From: Bradyrhizobium canariense
GTDB lineage: Bacteria; Pseudomonadota; Alphaproteobacteria; Rhizobiales; Xanthobacteraceae
Length of the DNA: 64,000 nt
Reading direction: 5' to 3'
Assembly: GCF_018130465.1 (NCBI RefSeq)
Contig: NZ_JAFCKJ010000004.1
Location: 310,001-374,000 of the forward strand
Of the stretch, positions 26,968-36,094 are shown one piece after another (positions within the stretch are counted from its first letter, which is position 1; every line of letters begins with the position of its first letter). The notes below the pieces were generated by a model. That model made no database searches, was not told where the DNA came from, and was given only the letters and a program-made list of their open reading frames with translations. The translations under genes and the position numbers were made by a program.

Positions 26968-29340
26968 ATGCTTGACTATAACCAGCCGATAGACCGGGCC
27001 AGACCGGAGGCCGCGCAGCAGCGGCCTCAGGCCGGTTTCAACGTGCTGGAGCTCGTCAATCTGCTCTGGCGGCGGAAGATCGCGATTGCCGCTGCCGCGC
27101 TGCTCGGTGCAGCGATTGCCGTCACCGTGGGCAAGAGCCTGGCGCCCCGCTACACCGCCACCTCCCAGCTCTATGTCGATCCGCGCGAGCTTCAGCTCGT
27201 CGATCGCGAGCTGACGCCCCGCGCGCAGGACGTCTCCGGCATGTCGATGGTGGTCGAGAGCCAGGCGCGCCTGATCACCTCGAACAGCGTCCTGCTCCAG
27301 GTCATCCAGCACGCTGATCTGGACAAGGATCCCGAATTCGGCGGCGGTGATGGCAAGAGCCTGGTCTCGTCGCTGCTCGGCCTGATCGGCCTTCAGCCCG
27401 GCGCGCCCTCCGCCACGGAGAAGAAGGAAGTGCAGCTCGCCGCCCTCGAGGCGCTGAACCGGCACATCACGATCCGCAAGACCGAGAAGAGTTTCATCGT
27501 CGACATCGAGGTCTGGTCGATCGATCCGGCGAAAGCGGCGATGCTCGCCAACACGCTGACCAGCGCCTACCTCGCGGAATCCCGCAACTCGCAGGCTTCG
27601 GCCGCGCGGCGCGCCACCAACGATCTCTCCGGCCGCCTGAAGGAGCTGCGCGAGCGGCTGCGCAACGCCGAGACCGTGCTTGCGACCTACAAGGCCCAGA
27701 ACAATTTCGTCGGTACCCAGGACGCGCTGATCAGCGACCAGCAGCTTTCCGCCAGCAACCAGCGGCTTTCCGCCGCCCGCGCCGCGACGATGGACGCGCA
27801 GGCGCGCCTCGACCAGATCGAGGCGAGCCGACGCACCACGGCAGATGCGGGCGCGAACTCCGAAGCGCTGCAATCGCCGACCATCGCGAACCTGCGCGCG
27901 CAATATGCCGACGCGCGCAAGAAATATGCGGAGCAGGCCGGCGAGCTCGGCCCGCGCCATCCGGCGCTGCGCCAGACCGAGAAGCAGGTCGAGGATCTCA
28001 AGCGAACCATCAACGAAGAGATCGACCGTTTCGCCCAGTCCGCCAAGAACGATTTGACGCGCGCCCGCGACTTCGAAGCCTCGCTCAACCGGGCGCTGGA
28101 GGCGCAGAAGCGGCAGAGTGTCCAGCTCAGCCAGGCCGCTGTGCGCCTGCGCGAGCTCGAGCGCGAAGCCGATGCCAGCCGTGACGTCTATCAATCCTTC
28201 CTCAAGCGCTCGCGCGAGACCGAGGAGCAGGAGACGCTGAACACCTCCGCGGCCCGTGTCATCGGCGAAGCGACGGTGCCGCAGCGGCGCTCGTTCCCGC
28301 CGGCGATGAGCCTGTTCGCCATGATCGGCTTCATCTTCGGCGCGATCGCCGCCTCGAGCTGGTTCGTCGCAGCCGAACTGCTGTTCGCCGCTGCGTCCGC
28401 GTCGGCACCCGCGCCGGCCCGTCCCAATCGCACTCCGTTGCCGCAAGCTCCCCGAGTTCCAGAGACTCCGCGTACTCCGGAGATCGCGCAGCCCCAGCCG
28501 GTTTCGCGAGCCCCGGAAGTCGCGCAGGCACTGCCGGAACTCACCGCCCCGTCGCTGCAACCTTCCATGGTCGAGAAGCCCTCGATCGAAAAGCCGCTGA
28601 TCGCCCGCCTCCAGGAGGCCGACGTCATCCACACGCTCGGCGCCATTCTCGCCACCGGCGGCGGCGTCGACCTCACCCGGCTGGGCTGGCCGACGCTGCG
28701 CCCCGGCTTTCCGCTGACGACGCTGCTCAACGCCTGGCGCGACATGCGCGCCGCGGTGGCCCGGCGCGCCGGCGGCAAGACGATGCCAGTCATCGCGCTG
28801 GTCGGTGCCAGTGAGACCACCGGGCGCAGCGTGACCGCGCTGAATTTCGCACTCGCGGCCGCGCGCGACGGCGCCCGGGTGCTGATGATCGATGCCGACC
28901 ATCAGGCGCATTCGCTCTCGAACAAGGTCAACCGTCCCGGCAAAAGCGAGCCGAGCAAGCTCGGCTGGCTCTCGATCGGCAGCAAGGCCGCGCGCGAGAT
29001 CAAGACACTCAACGGCATCTCGGTATTGCCGGCCGCCGAGAGCGACGCCGGCAAGGCCACCGACGCCATCCGCAAAGCCATCGAGCAGGCGCGCTCCGCC
29101 GGCGGCTATGATCTCGTGATCCTCGACGGCCCCGCGGCGCCACTCACGGCCGGCAGCCGCAAGCTGCTCGATGATGCCGACGCGCTGGTGGCGGTGCTGC
29201 CGACCACCCTCGACATCAACGACGGCCTCGAAGAGATCCTGAACACGCTCGGCCGCGCCGAGCGCAAGCTCGTCGGCGTCGTGCTCGACGAGCTCACCCC
29301 TATGGCCCAAGCGCGCCAGCGAGGCAGACAATATGCTTGA
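26968..29340 (+). CDS. Wzz / tyrosine-autokinase-type polysaccharide co-polymerase (ExoP-like), degenerate ATP site
   Basis: A 790-residue inner-membrane protein that sets chain length and drives EPS export. Residues 24-110 hold the Wzz domain with a first membrane segment near 40-58. A long coiled coil (about 200-430) follows, then a second membrane segment near 445-472, a Pro/Ala-rich linker, and a C-terminal BY-kinase-like ATPase. The Walker A region is GASETTGRS (613-621), with Arg620 in place of the invariant Lys. Walker A' is LMIDADHQ with the terminal Arg missing. Walker B is LVILDGPA. Only one tyrosine (QYA) is at the C-terminus instead of a Tyr cluster. It overlaps the next gene by 8 nt. 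Confidence 0.9.
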   Translation: MLDYNQPIDRARPEAAQQRPQAGFNVLELVNLLWRRKIAIAAAALLGAAIAVTVGKSLAPRYTATSQLYVDPRELQLVDRELTPRAQDVSGMSMVVESQARLITSNSVLLQVIQHADLDKDPEFGGGDGKSLVSSLLGLIGLQPGAPSATEKKEVQLAALEALNRHITIRKTEKSFIVDIEVWSIDPAKAAMLANTLTSAYLAESRNSQASAARRATNDLSGRLKELRERLRNAETVLATYKAQNNFVGTQDALISDQQLSASNQRLSAARAATMDAQARLDQIEASRRTTADAGANSEALQSPTIANLRAQYADARKKYAEQAGELGPRHPALRQTEKQVEDLKRTINEEIDRFAQSAKNDLTRARDFEASLNRALEAQKRQSVQLSQAAVRLRELEREADASRDVYQSFLKRSRETEEQETLNTSAARVIGEATVPQRRSFPPAMSLFAMIGFIFGAIAASSWFVAAELLFAAASASAPAPARPNRTPLPQAPRVPETPRTPEIAQPQPVSRAPEVAQALPELTAPSLQPSMVEKPSIEKPLIARLQEADVIHTLGAILATGGGVDLTRLGWPTLRPGFPLTTLLNAWRDMRAAVARRAGGKTMPVIALVGASETTGRSVTALNFALAAARDGARVLMIDADHQAHSLSNKVNRPGKSEPSKLGWLSIGSKAAREIKTLNGISVLPAAESDAGKATDAIRKAIEQARSAGGYDLVILDGPAAPLTAGSRKLLDDADALVAVLPTTLDINDGLEEILNTLGRAERKLVGVVLDELTPMAQARQRGRQYA

Positions 29341-30139
29341 GCGCCGCATCAATCTGGAGGGCCGGGCCGCAACCGCGGACGTACCCCGGATCACCGTCGG
29401 CGGCCTTCGCATGGCCGCGCTCGACCTGGAAGCGACCGCCGATTTCATGATCGAGGCGACCGATCCGCGCCATCGCATCGGCCGCCCGCTATTCCTGACT
29501 TCGGCCAATGGCGAGGTGCTGGCGCGTTGCTCGACAGAGCCGCAGACCGAGCGCCTGTTCCGTGCCGCCGACCTTATCAACGCCGACGGCCAACCGCTGG
29601 TGGCTGCGTCGAAACTGCAATCCTGGTTTCCGCTGCCCGAGCGCGTCGCGACCACCGACCTGTTCCATCTCGTCGCACGCAAAGCCGAGGCGGCGGGCCG
29701 CACTTTTTACATGTTCGGCGCCAGCGAGGACGAGAACGCCACGGCGGTGAGGAAGGTCCAGAACCTCTATCCGAACCTCAAGATCGTCGGATACAGCCAC
29801 GGCTATCTCCGCGGCGACGCCCTGCGCGCGAAAGTCGAAGAGATCAACGCGCTCGCGCCGGATTATCTGTGGGTCGCACTCGGCGTGCCCTCTGAGCAGG
29901 CGTTCGTCGAGGAATTCACACCGCTGCTGACCAATGTCGGCGTCATCAAGACATCCGGCGGCCTGTTCAACTTCTTGTCGGGTAGTCGCTCCCGCGCGCC
30001 GCAATGGATGCAGAAGATCGGGTTGGAATGGGCCTGGCGCACTTTACTCGAGCCCCGCCGCCTGTTCTGGCGCTATTTGACCACCAACCCTCGCGCAATC
30101 TATCTGCTGTTCAGCCGCCACCGGCCCTTCAATCGCTGA
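29333..30139 (+). CDS. WecG/TagA/CpsF family glycosyltransferase
   Basis: A 268-residue GT26 glycosyltransferase, which adds N-acetylmannosaminuronic acid or glucose to a lipid-linked sugar. Typical parts are FLTSANGEVLARC, LINADGQPLVAASK, RTFYMFGASEDENA, LWVALGVPSEQAFVEE and VIKTSGGLFNFLSGS. It begins 8 nt before the end of the co-polymerase gene, so it is translationally coupled with it. GAGG lies 8 nt before the ATG. Confidence 0.92.
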   Translation: MLERRINLEGRAATADVPRITVGGLRMAALDLEATADFMIEATDPRHRIGRPLFLTSANGEVLARCSTEPQTERLFRAADLINADGQPLVAASKLQSWFPLPERVATTDLFHLVARKAEAAGRTFYMFGASEDENATAVRKVQNLYPNLKIVGYSHGYLRGDALRAKVEEINALAPDYLWVALGVPSEQAFVEEFTPLLTNVGVIKTSGGLFNFLSGSRSRAPQWMQKIGLEWAWRTLLEPRRLFWRYLTTNPRAIYLLFSRHRPFNR

Positions 30140-30151
30140 GTAGACAACGAC

Positions 30152-31144
30152 ATGACCGACCGACCGACTGTCCTCGTTACGGGAGGCGCGGGCTATATCG
30201 GCTCGCATGCATGCCGCGCCCTGACCGCCGCCGGTTATCAGCCCGTCGTTTATGACAATCTTTCGACCGGTCATCGCGGCTTCGTCGCCGGCCCGCTGAT
30301 TACCGGCGATCTGCTCGACGGCGCGGCGCTGGCGCGCGCTTTCGCCGATTACAAGGTCGCGGCGGTGATGCATTTCGCGGCGGCAAGCCTGGTCGGCGAG
30401 TCCATGACCGACCCGCAGAAATACTACTTCAACAACGTCCAGGGCACGCTGTCGCTGTTGCAGGCGATGCGGAACGCAGACTGCCGGCGCATCGTGTTCT
30501 CCTCGACCGGCGCCGTCTACGGCAACGCCGATTCCAAGGAATTGCCGGAAGACTTCCCCTGCGCACCGATCAATCCGTACGGTGCGTCGAAATGGATGAT
30601 CGAGCGCATGCTCGCCGATTATCGCGCAGCCTACGGCTTCGGCGCGTTCTGCCTGCGCTATTTCAACGCGAGCGGCGCCGATGCGGCCGGCGGCATCGGC
30701 GAGTTGCGTGACAACGAAACCCATCTCATCCCGCGCGCCATGATGGCGCTCCAGGGCCATGCCGACTTCGCATTGTTCGGCGACGACTACGACACGCCCG
30801 ACGGCACCGCGATCCGTGACTACATCCACGTGACCGACCTCGCGGCGGCGCATCTCGCGGCACTGAAGCTGCTGGAAGAAGGACACTCCGGCGGCAGCTT
30901 CAATCTCGGCAGCGGGACGGGCTTTTCGGTGCGCGAGATCCTGACCGCGATCAGGCAGGAGACCGGGCGCGAGGTGCCGCACACCGTCAAGCCGCGCCGC
31001 GCCGGCGATCCCACTTATCTGGTCGCCGACCCCTCCGCAGCGCGAAAAGTGCTGAATTTCGTGCCGCGCCATTCGGACCTCTCCACCGTGATCCGGAGCG
31101 CCTGGGACTGGCACCAGAAGGCGCATCCGTTCAAGTCGCGTTAG
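30152..31144 (+). CDS. galE: UDP-glucose 4-epimerase
   Basis: A 330-residue extended SDR enzyme that interconverts UDP-glucose and UDP-galactose. It has the NAD motif TGGAGYIGSHACR at the N-terminus, the catalytic Ser/Thr in SSTGAVYG, and YGASK with the catalytic Tyr and Lys. LRYFNASGAD is the GalE signature. It supplies UDP-galactose for the exopolysaccharide; the rhizobial name is exoB. It follows the GT26 gene by 12 nt and ends the operon. Confidence 0.93.
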   Translation: MTDRPTVLVTGGAGYIGSHACRALTAAGYQPVVYDNLSTGHRGFVAGPLITGDLLDGAALARAFADYKVAAVMHFAAASLVGESMTDPQKYYFNNVQGTLSLLQAMRNADCRRIVFSSTGAVYGNADSKELPEDFPCAPINPYGASKWMIERMLADYRAAYGFGAFCLRYFNASGADAAGGIGELRDNETHLIPRAMMALQGHADFALFGDDYDTPDGTAIRDYIHVTDLAAAHLAALKLLEEGHSGGSFNLGSGTGFSVREILTAIRQETGREVPHTVKPRRAGDPTYLVADPSAARKVLNFVPRHSDLSTVIRSAWDWHQKAHPFKSR

Positions 31145-31367
31145 GCGCCGGTATTGCGCCTTGCGGGCCGGGCTCATAAGCGGCTAAAGAGATTATCACA
31201 GTCGGCGTCGGCAACTTTCCCGGCCGCCGCATGTTCTTGTATGGCCGCCGACACAAGCGGCACACGTAGCTCAGCCAATAGCGCGAGCCAGCTTTTCACA
31301 GCGAAGGCCACGATCGAGTCCGCGCATCGGCCTGCTTTCAGGCGCGACCCAAGGGAGCACGGAGCGA

Positions 31368-31709
31368 ATGCATCAGGCCGCAAGCCTGCAATTCGAGCGC
31401 GTGATGGACGAGTTCGTCCTCTGGCATGCCGTGCCGGAGGAGGAACGATCGCCGGCGCCGGCCTGGTGGTGGGGTCCGGCGATGGCGGTGTTCGACGCGC
31501 ACGAGCCGATGCGACAGCCCTGGTGTTGCGAGCTGGGCCTTGGCGACGGCTCGAGCTTTGCCGAGGGAGCGCATGTCCTTCTCAGGCTGTTCGTCGAACA
31601 AACCTCGCTTCCCTGGCCGGACGATTTTCCACGCAAGGCGGAGACCAGGGAAGAGGACGTCCGCGAGCTGCACCCGCAGCCGTCAGACGACAGCGCGTTT
31701 CAACCGTAG
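31368..31709 (+). CDS. Small hypothetical protein
   Basis: A 113-residue protein rich in Trp and acidic residues (AWWWGPAMAVFD, EETR.EDVREL). It is not recognised as any known family. A good AAGGGAGCACGGAG ribosome region precedes the ATG. Its last 27 nt overlap the end of the convergent c-di-GMP gene, so expression of the two could interfere. The 223 nt between galE and this gene show nothing else. Confidence 0.65.
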   Translation: MHQAASLQFERVMDEFVLWHAVPEEERSPAPAWWWGPAMAVFDAHEPMRQPWCCELGLGDGSSFAEGAHVLLRLFVEQTSLPWPDDFPRKAETREEDVRELHPQPSDDSAFQP

Positions 31710-34700
31710 CGCCGCGGCTTCGGTGGCGGCATGATCCGGCTCCGGCTGGAGCGGCGGCGCGACAGGCAGCTGCATCGGCCGCAGCAGCTCGGCCATCTCC
31801 CGCGCCGGCAACGGCTTGGAGATTAGGAAGCCCTGCATCTCGTCACAGCCATGGGCGCGCAGGAATGCCTCCTGTTCGACGTTCTCGACGCCTTCGGCCA
31901 CCACGGTCATGCCGAGCGCCTTGCCCATGCTGATGATCGCCTGCGCGATCGCCTGGTCTTCCGAATCCTGCGGCAGGTCGCGCACGAAAGAGCGGTCGAT
32001 CTTGATGGTGTCGATCGGAAAATGCTTCATCAGCGACATCGACGAATAGCCGGTGCCGAAATCGTCGATGGCGAGGCGGATGCCGCGACTCTGGATGGCG
32101 TCGAGCACCTTAAGCGCACGCCCGACGTTGCGCATCATCATGCTCTCAGTGACCTCCAACTGGAGCAGAACAGGTGACATGCCGCTGGCGGCCAGCGCCT
32201 CATCGACGTCCTGCAACAGATGCTCGTCGACAAACTGCCTCGGCGACAGGTTGACCGCCATCGATACCGGCAACAGGCCGCAGCGCTGCCAGGCCATGGC
32301 CTGCGCGCAGGCCTCCTTGACCACCCAGCGACCGATCGGCACGATCAGCCCGGTTTCTTCCGCAAGCGGAATGAACTGCGCCGGCGAGATACTGCCGAGA
32401 TCGGGGTGCGTCCAGCGCAGCAGCGCTTCCACGCCGGTGATCTGGCCGGTCTCCATGTCCACCTTGGGCTGGTAGTTCAGCGAAAACTGTTCGCGCTCCA
32501 GCGCCCGGCGCAACGCGCTCTCCAGCGACAGCCGCTCGATCGACTGCGTCTTCACTTCCTTAGAGAAGAAGCGATAGCCGTTCTTGCCGTCTTCCTTGGC
32601 AAGATACATCGCCATGTCGGCGTTCTTGGTCAGCGTCTGCGCGTCGGAGCCATTGGTCGGATACATCGCGATGCCGATCGAAGCCGTGGTGTGGCACTCG
32701 TGCCCCGCCAGCTCCATGGGCTCGGCAAGCGCCGTCAACAGCCCGGTCGCGATGCGCTGGACGTCATCGATCTCGCTACATTGATCGAGGATCACCACGA
32801 ACTCGTCGCCGCCGAGCCGCGCCACCACGTCGCTTGCGCGCAGCGCACCGCGCAGCCGGTTCGCCACTTCGAGCAGGAGCAGGTCGCCGGCCTCGTGGCC
32901 CAGCGAATCGTTGATGACCTTGAAACGGTCGAGGTCGATGAACAGCACTGCAAAACGGTGATCGTGGCGCTGCGCTTCGTCGATCGCCTCGCGCAGCAGC
33001 CCGTTGAACGTCTCGCGGTTCGGCAGGTCGGTCAGGCTGTCGTGCGAAGCGAGGTACTCGATCCGCTCGTCCGCCTGGTTTTTCGCGTCGGCCCGGTCGA
33101 AATTCTCCATCGCGAAGGAAACGTTGTCGGCGAGGCGCTGCAACAGCTCGACGAACTCGGCCGTGAAGGTGCCCGGTTCGGTCGACATGTAGATCATGAC
33201 ACCGACGGCCTGATCGTGCGCGACGAGCGGAAAAGCCGCACCTGACCGTGCACCGTCGTTGCGGACGACGGCATGGAAGGCGCGGACGCGGTCGTCGTTG
33301 AGATAGTCGTTGCTGATGCAAGGCTGGCGGGTGCGGAACGCCGTGCCGCTCATTCCGCGCCCCTCGGGACGGTCGGGGTCGATTGACAGGCGAACATTGC
33401 GCGTGGTGTCGGACGACGGTCCGGCGCTCGCCACGATTTCCAGCTGGTCGCTGTCGGCCCTCGCCAGCGCTATGGTCGTCGAGGTAAACTTGGCGCCGTT
33501 CGATGCGGCGAGACAGACAAGGTCGAACAGTTCGGCGCGCGACTTCGCCCGCATGATCGCCTCGTTGGTCGCACTCAGCGCCGCGAACATGCGAGCCAGG
33601 CGCTCCGTCCGCGCCTCGGTGCGGGCCTTTTCCTCGGCGCGATCGAAATTATCGAGTGCAAACGACACGTTCTCGGCGAGGCGCCCGAGCAGCTCGACCA
33701 TATCTGGTGTGAACGTATTCTCTTCCGGCGCGAGGAAAAGCAGGATGCCGATCGGCTCCTGACCCGCGCGCAGCAGCGGGAAGCTGGCAGCGGCTCGCGT
33801 TCCGTCTTCGATTGCCTTGGAATGCCAATGCGCCGATCGCGGGTCGTGGAGATAGTCGTTGATCACACTGGGCCGTCGCGTGCGCAGGGACGTGCCGATG
33901 ATTCCCTGTCCCTCGGGATGATCGGGAGAGATGTCGCAGGTGCGTCCAACCATTCGCTCCTGGAGCCGTCCCTTGACCGCGACGACGTGAACCAGCTCAC
34001 GTTTTTCGTCCACGATTCCGATGGTCGCCGACGCGAAGACACCGCCGAGCACGGCAGCCTGACACGCAACCTCGAACAGCTCCTCGCGGGTCTTGGCGCG
34101 CATGATGGCCTCGTTCGTGGCGCTCAGCGCCTCGAACATGCCGCTCAGCCTGTTACGCTGCTTGTCGGCCTTCGCCTTCTCGTCGGCGCGGTCGAAATTC
34201 TCCAGCGCGAAGGCGACATTGGCCTGAAGCTTGCGCAGCAGTTCGATGAATTCGGCCGTGAAGGTGTCGCGCTCGGGCGAGTTGAACAGGAACACGCCCT
34301 CGATGCGGTCGCCGTTGAAGAGCGGCAGCGCCGCAGAGGACGCGATCGCGTTGCGACGGGCGCTTGGCTGCCAGGGCTTGATGCGGTCGTCGGCGAGCAC
34401 GTCATTGCTGACGGCGGGCTGGCGCGAGCGGAATGCGGTGCCGGTCAGCCCGCGGCCTTCGGGCAACTGGTCGGAAGTGGAGAATTTGAAGGTGCGGACC
34501 TGATCCGCATTCGGTCCGTAGCAGGCGACGACGCGCAACAGCTCGGCGCGATGATCGGCGAGCGCAATGGTGACCGAGGTGAACTTGGCACCCTTGGCCG
34601 TCGCCTCGCAGACGAGGTCGAACAGTTCGGAGCGCGACCGCGCGCGCAAGATCGCCTCGTTGGTGGCACTGAGCGCCGCATACATGCGTGCCAGGCGTTC

Positions 34701-35798
34701 TTCCTCCACGGCGATCCTGGCTTTGTCGGCCTCGCGCCCGAAATTCTCGAGCGCGAACGAGACGTTCTCCGCCATCCGCAGCAGGAGCGCAACGATCTCC
34801 TCGTCCTTGGCCCAGGACCGGCTGATGAAGAACAAGAGCACCCCGACACTTTCGCCGCGCCTGATCAGCGGCGCGACCACGCAGGCGGCAACGCCGGTGT
34901 TGACTTTGGCGTGCTCCCACGGCGAGCCCCTGGTGCGGCTGGCGAGATCGTCCTCGACGATGGCTTTCTGCGTCCGGAACACCTCGCCGGACAGGCCCTT
35001 GCCATAGGGGCTCTCGGGATCGATCGAGTAGCGCGCCTGGGTGACCAGTTCGAGGTTCTGTCCGGTGGACGCGACCGGAGTCATCCAGTGCGAGTCCGGT
35101 TCGCGGAGCAGAACGATGGTCGCCAGCGACTTGCCGCCATGGACAGAGGCGTCGCACACGAGCTGGTACAGCTCCTGCTCGGTCTTGGCGCGCAGGATGG
35201 CCTCGTTGGTCGCGCTGATGGCGCCGAACATGCGGTTGAGCCGACGCATCGCCCGCTCACCGGTCTGCCGTGCGGTCTCGCGCTGGAAATTGTCCAGTGC
35301 ATAGGAAATGTTGGCCGACATGCGCTCGAACAGCGACACCATCTGCTCGCTCAGCGAGCCAGCCTCCCGGCGGGTCACGAAGAGCACGCCGACACTCTTG
35401 CCGTTGCAGAGCAGCGGCAGCGCCGCAGCAGCTCCGATATGGGCCGTGGCCGCGCCCGCGCGCCACGCCAGCGAGCGCGGATCGTTCAGATAGTCGTTGC
35501 TGACGCACAGTTTCTGATCGCGAAATGCTTCGCCGCCGACGCCCGACCCTTCGGGTGTGCCGGCTTCCGCCGTAATCAAGATGGAGCGCAGCCGCGGAAT
35601 ATCGTCGCCGCAGCCGGCCGCAAACTGCAATCGCCGGCCATCCGGTCCCATCAGGAACACGGCAACGGCCAAAAAGTCCCCGCTCGAAAACCCGGCGTCG
35701 CAGACCTTCTGGTACAGCTCGTCCGGCGATTTCGCATAGAGGATCGCTTCGTTGATGGCGCTCAACGCCGCAAAGGTGCGCGCGAGTGTCGTCGGCAC
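31683..35798 (-). CDS. Five-GAF diguanylate cyclase/phosphodiesterase (GGDEF-EAL)
   Basis: A 1371-residue soluble protein with five tandem GAF domains (about 1-175, 187-357, 370-540, 551-722, 735-905), each starting with a repeated ALSATNEAI-type helix. GGDEF follows with an intact GGDEF motif at 996-1000 and an RASD inhibitory site at 987-990. The EAL domain has EAL at 1124-1126, DDFGTGYSS and EVTES. Both c-di-GMP synthesis and breakdown motifs look complete. No membrane segment is present. The start is GTG with GGGAG upstream. The GAF units share such similarity that they probably arose by internal duplication. It lies beside the EPS cluster. Confidence 0.93.
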   Translation of the reverse strand: MPTTLARTFAALSAINEAILYAKSPDELYQKVCDAGFSSGDFLAVAVFLMGPDGRRLQFAAGCGDDIPRLRSILITAEAGTPEGSGVGGEAFRDQKLCVSNDYLNDPRSLAWRAGAATAHIGAAAALPLLCNGKSVGVLFVTRREAGSLSEQMVSLFERMSANISYALDNFQRETARQTGERAMRRLNRMFGAISATNEAILRAKTEQELYQLVCDASVHGGKSLATIVLLREPDSHWMTPVASTGQNLELVTQARYSIDPESPYGKGLSGEVFRTQKAIVEDDLASRTRGSPWEHAKVNTGVAACVVAPLIRRGESVGVLLFFISRSWAKDEEIVALLLRMAENVSFALENFGREADKARIAVEEERLARMYAALSATNEAILRARSRSELFDLVCEATAKGAKFTSVTIALADHRAELLRVVACYGPNADQVRTFKFSTSDQLPEGRGLTGTAFRSRQPAVSNDVLADDRIKPWQPSARRNAIASSAALPLFNGDRIEGVFLFNSPERDTFTAEFIELLRKLQANVAFALENFDRADEKAKADKQRNRLSGMFEALSATNEAIMRAKTREELFEVACQAAVLGGVFASATIGIVDEKRELVHVVAVKGRLQERMVGRTCDISPDHPEGQGIIGTSLRTRRPSVINDYLHDPRSAHWHSKAIEDGTRAAASFPLLRAGQEPIGILLFLAPEENTFTPDMVELLGRLAENVSFALDNFDRAEEKARTEARTERLARMFAALSATNEAIMRAKSRAELFDLVCLAASNGAKFTSTTIALARADSDQLEIVASAGPSSDTTRNVRLSIDPDRPEGRGMSGTAFRTRQPCISNDYLNDDRVRAFHAVVRNDGARSGAAFPLVAHDQAVGVMIYMSTEPGTFTAEFVELLQRLADNVSFAMENFDRADAKNQADERIEYLASHDSLTDLPNRETFNGLLREAIDEAQRHDHRFAVLFIDLDRFKVINDSLGHEAGDLLLLEVANRLRGALRASDVVARLGGDEFVVILDQCSEIDDVQRIATGLLTALAEPMELAGHECHTTASIGIAMYPTNGSDAQTLTKNADMAMYLAKEDGKNGYRFFSKEVKTQSIERLSLESALRRALEREQFSLNYQPKVDMETGQITGVEALLRWTHPDLGSISPAQFIPLAEETGLIVPIGRWVVKEACAQAMAWQRCGLLPVSMAVNLSPRQFVDEHLLQDVDEALAASGMSPVLLQLEVTESMMMRNVGRALKVLDAIQSRGIRLAIDDFGTGYSSMSLMKHFPIDTIKIDRSFVRDLPQDSEDQAIAQAIISMGKALGMTVVAEGVENVEQEAFLRAHGCDEMQGFLISKPLPAREMAELLRPMQLPVAPPLQPEPDHAATEAAALRLKRAVV

Positions 35799-36094
35799 GA
35801 TCTCAACTCCCGGGCATTTCTGCCTCTTTATCCCGGGTGACGTTATGACCGGCGATCGCCTAAGTGGTCGTTATTGCGCGCTGCAAACCGCCGATCACAG
35901 TGAACGAGCTGCGAACGACCGACGCCAAACTGTCGAAAATACCGCCGCGCGGGACGAATCTTCGCCCAACCGCGCGTTCTCGCTACGAATTTGCAGCCCT
36001 GTATTGGTTTACGGGAGATTGATATCGCAGCCGCGCTTTGAGACCATGGCTCCAACGAGCAGCCTGTTAAGGGCACCCATGCCGGGGAAACGCC

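Noticed and set aside
26893-29703. 936-residue minus-strand reading frame
   Set aside because: It is a shadow of the co-polymerase gene: no recognisable domain, arginine-rich composition typical of the complementary frame of GC-rich genes, and no ribosome site.
33822-35840. 672-residue plus-strand reading frame
   Set aside because: It is a shadow of the five-GAF gene with no domain and an unnatural, Arg/Ala-rich sequence.
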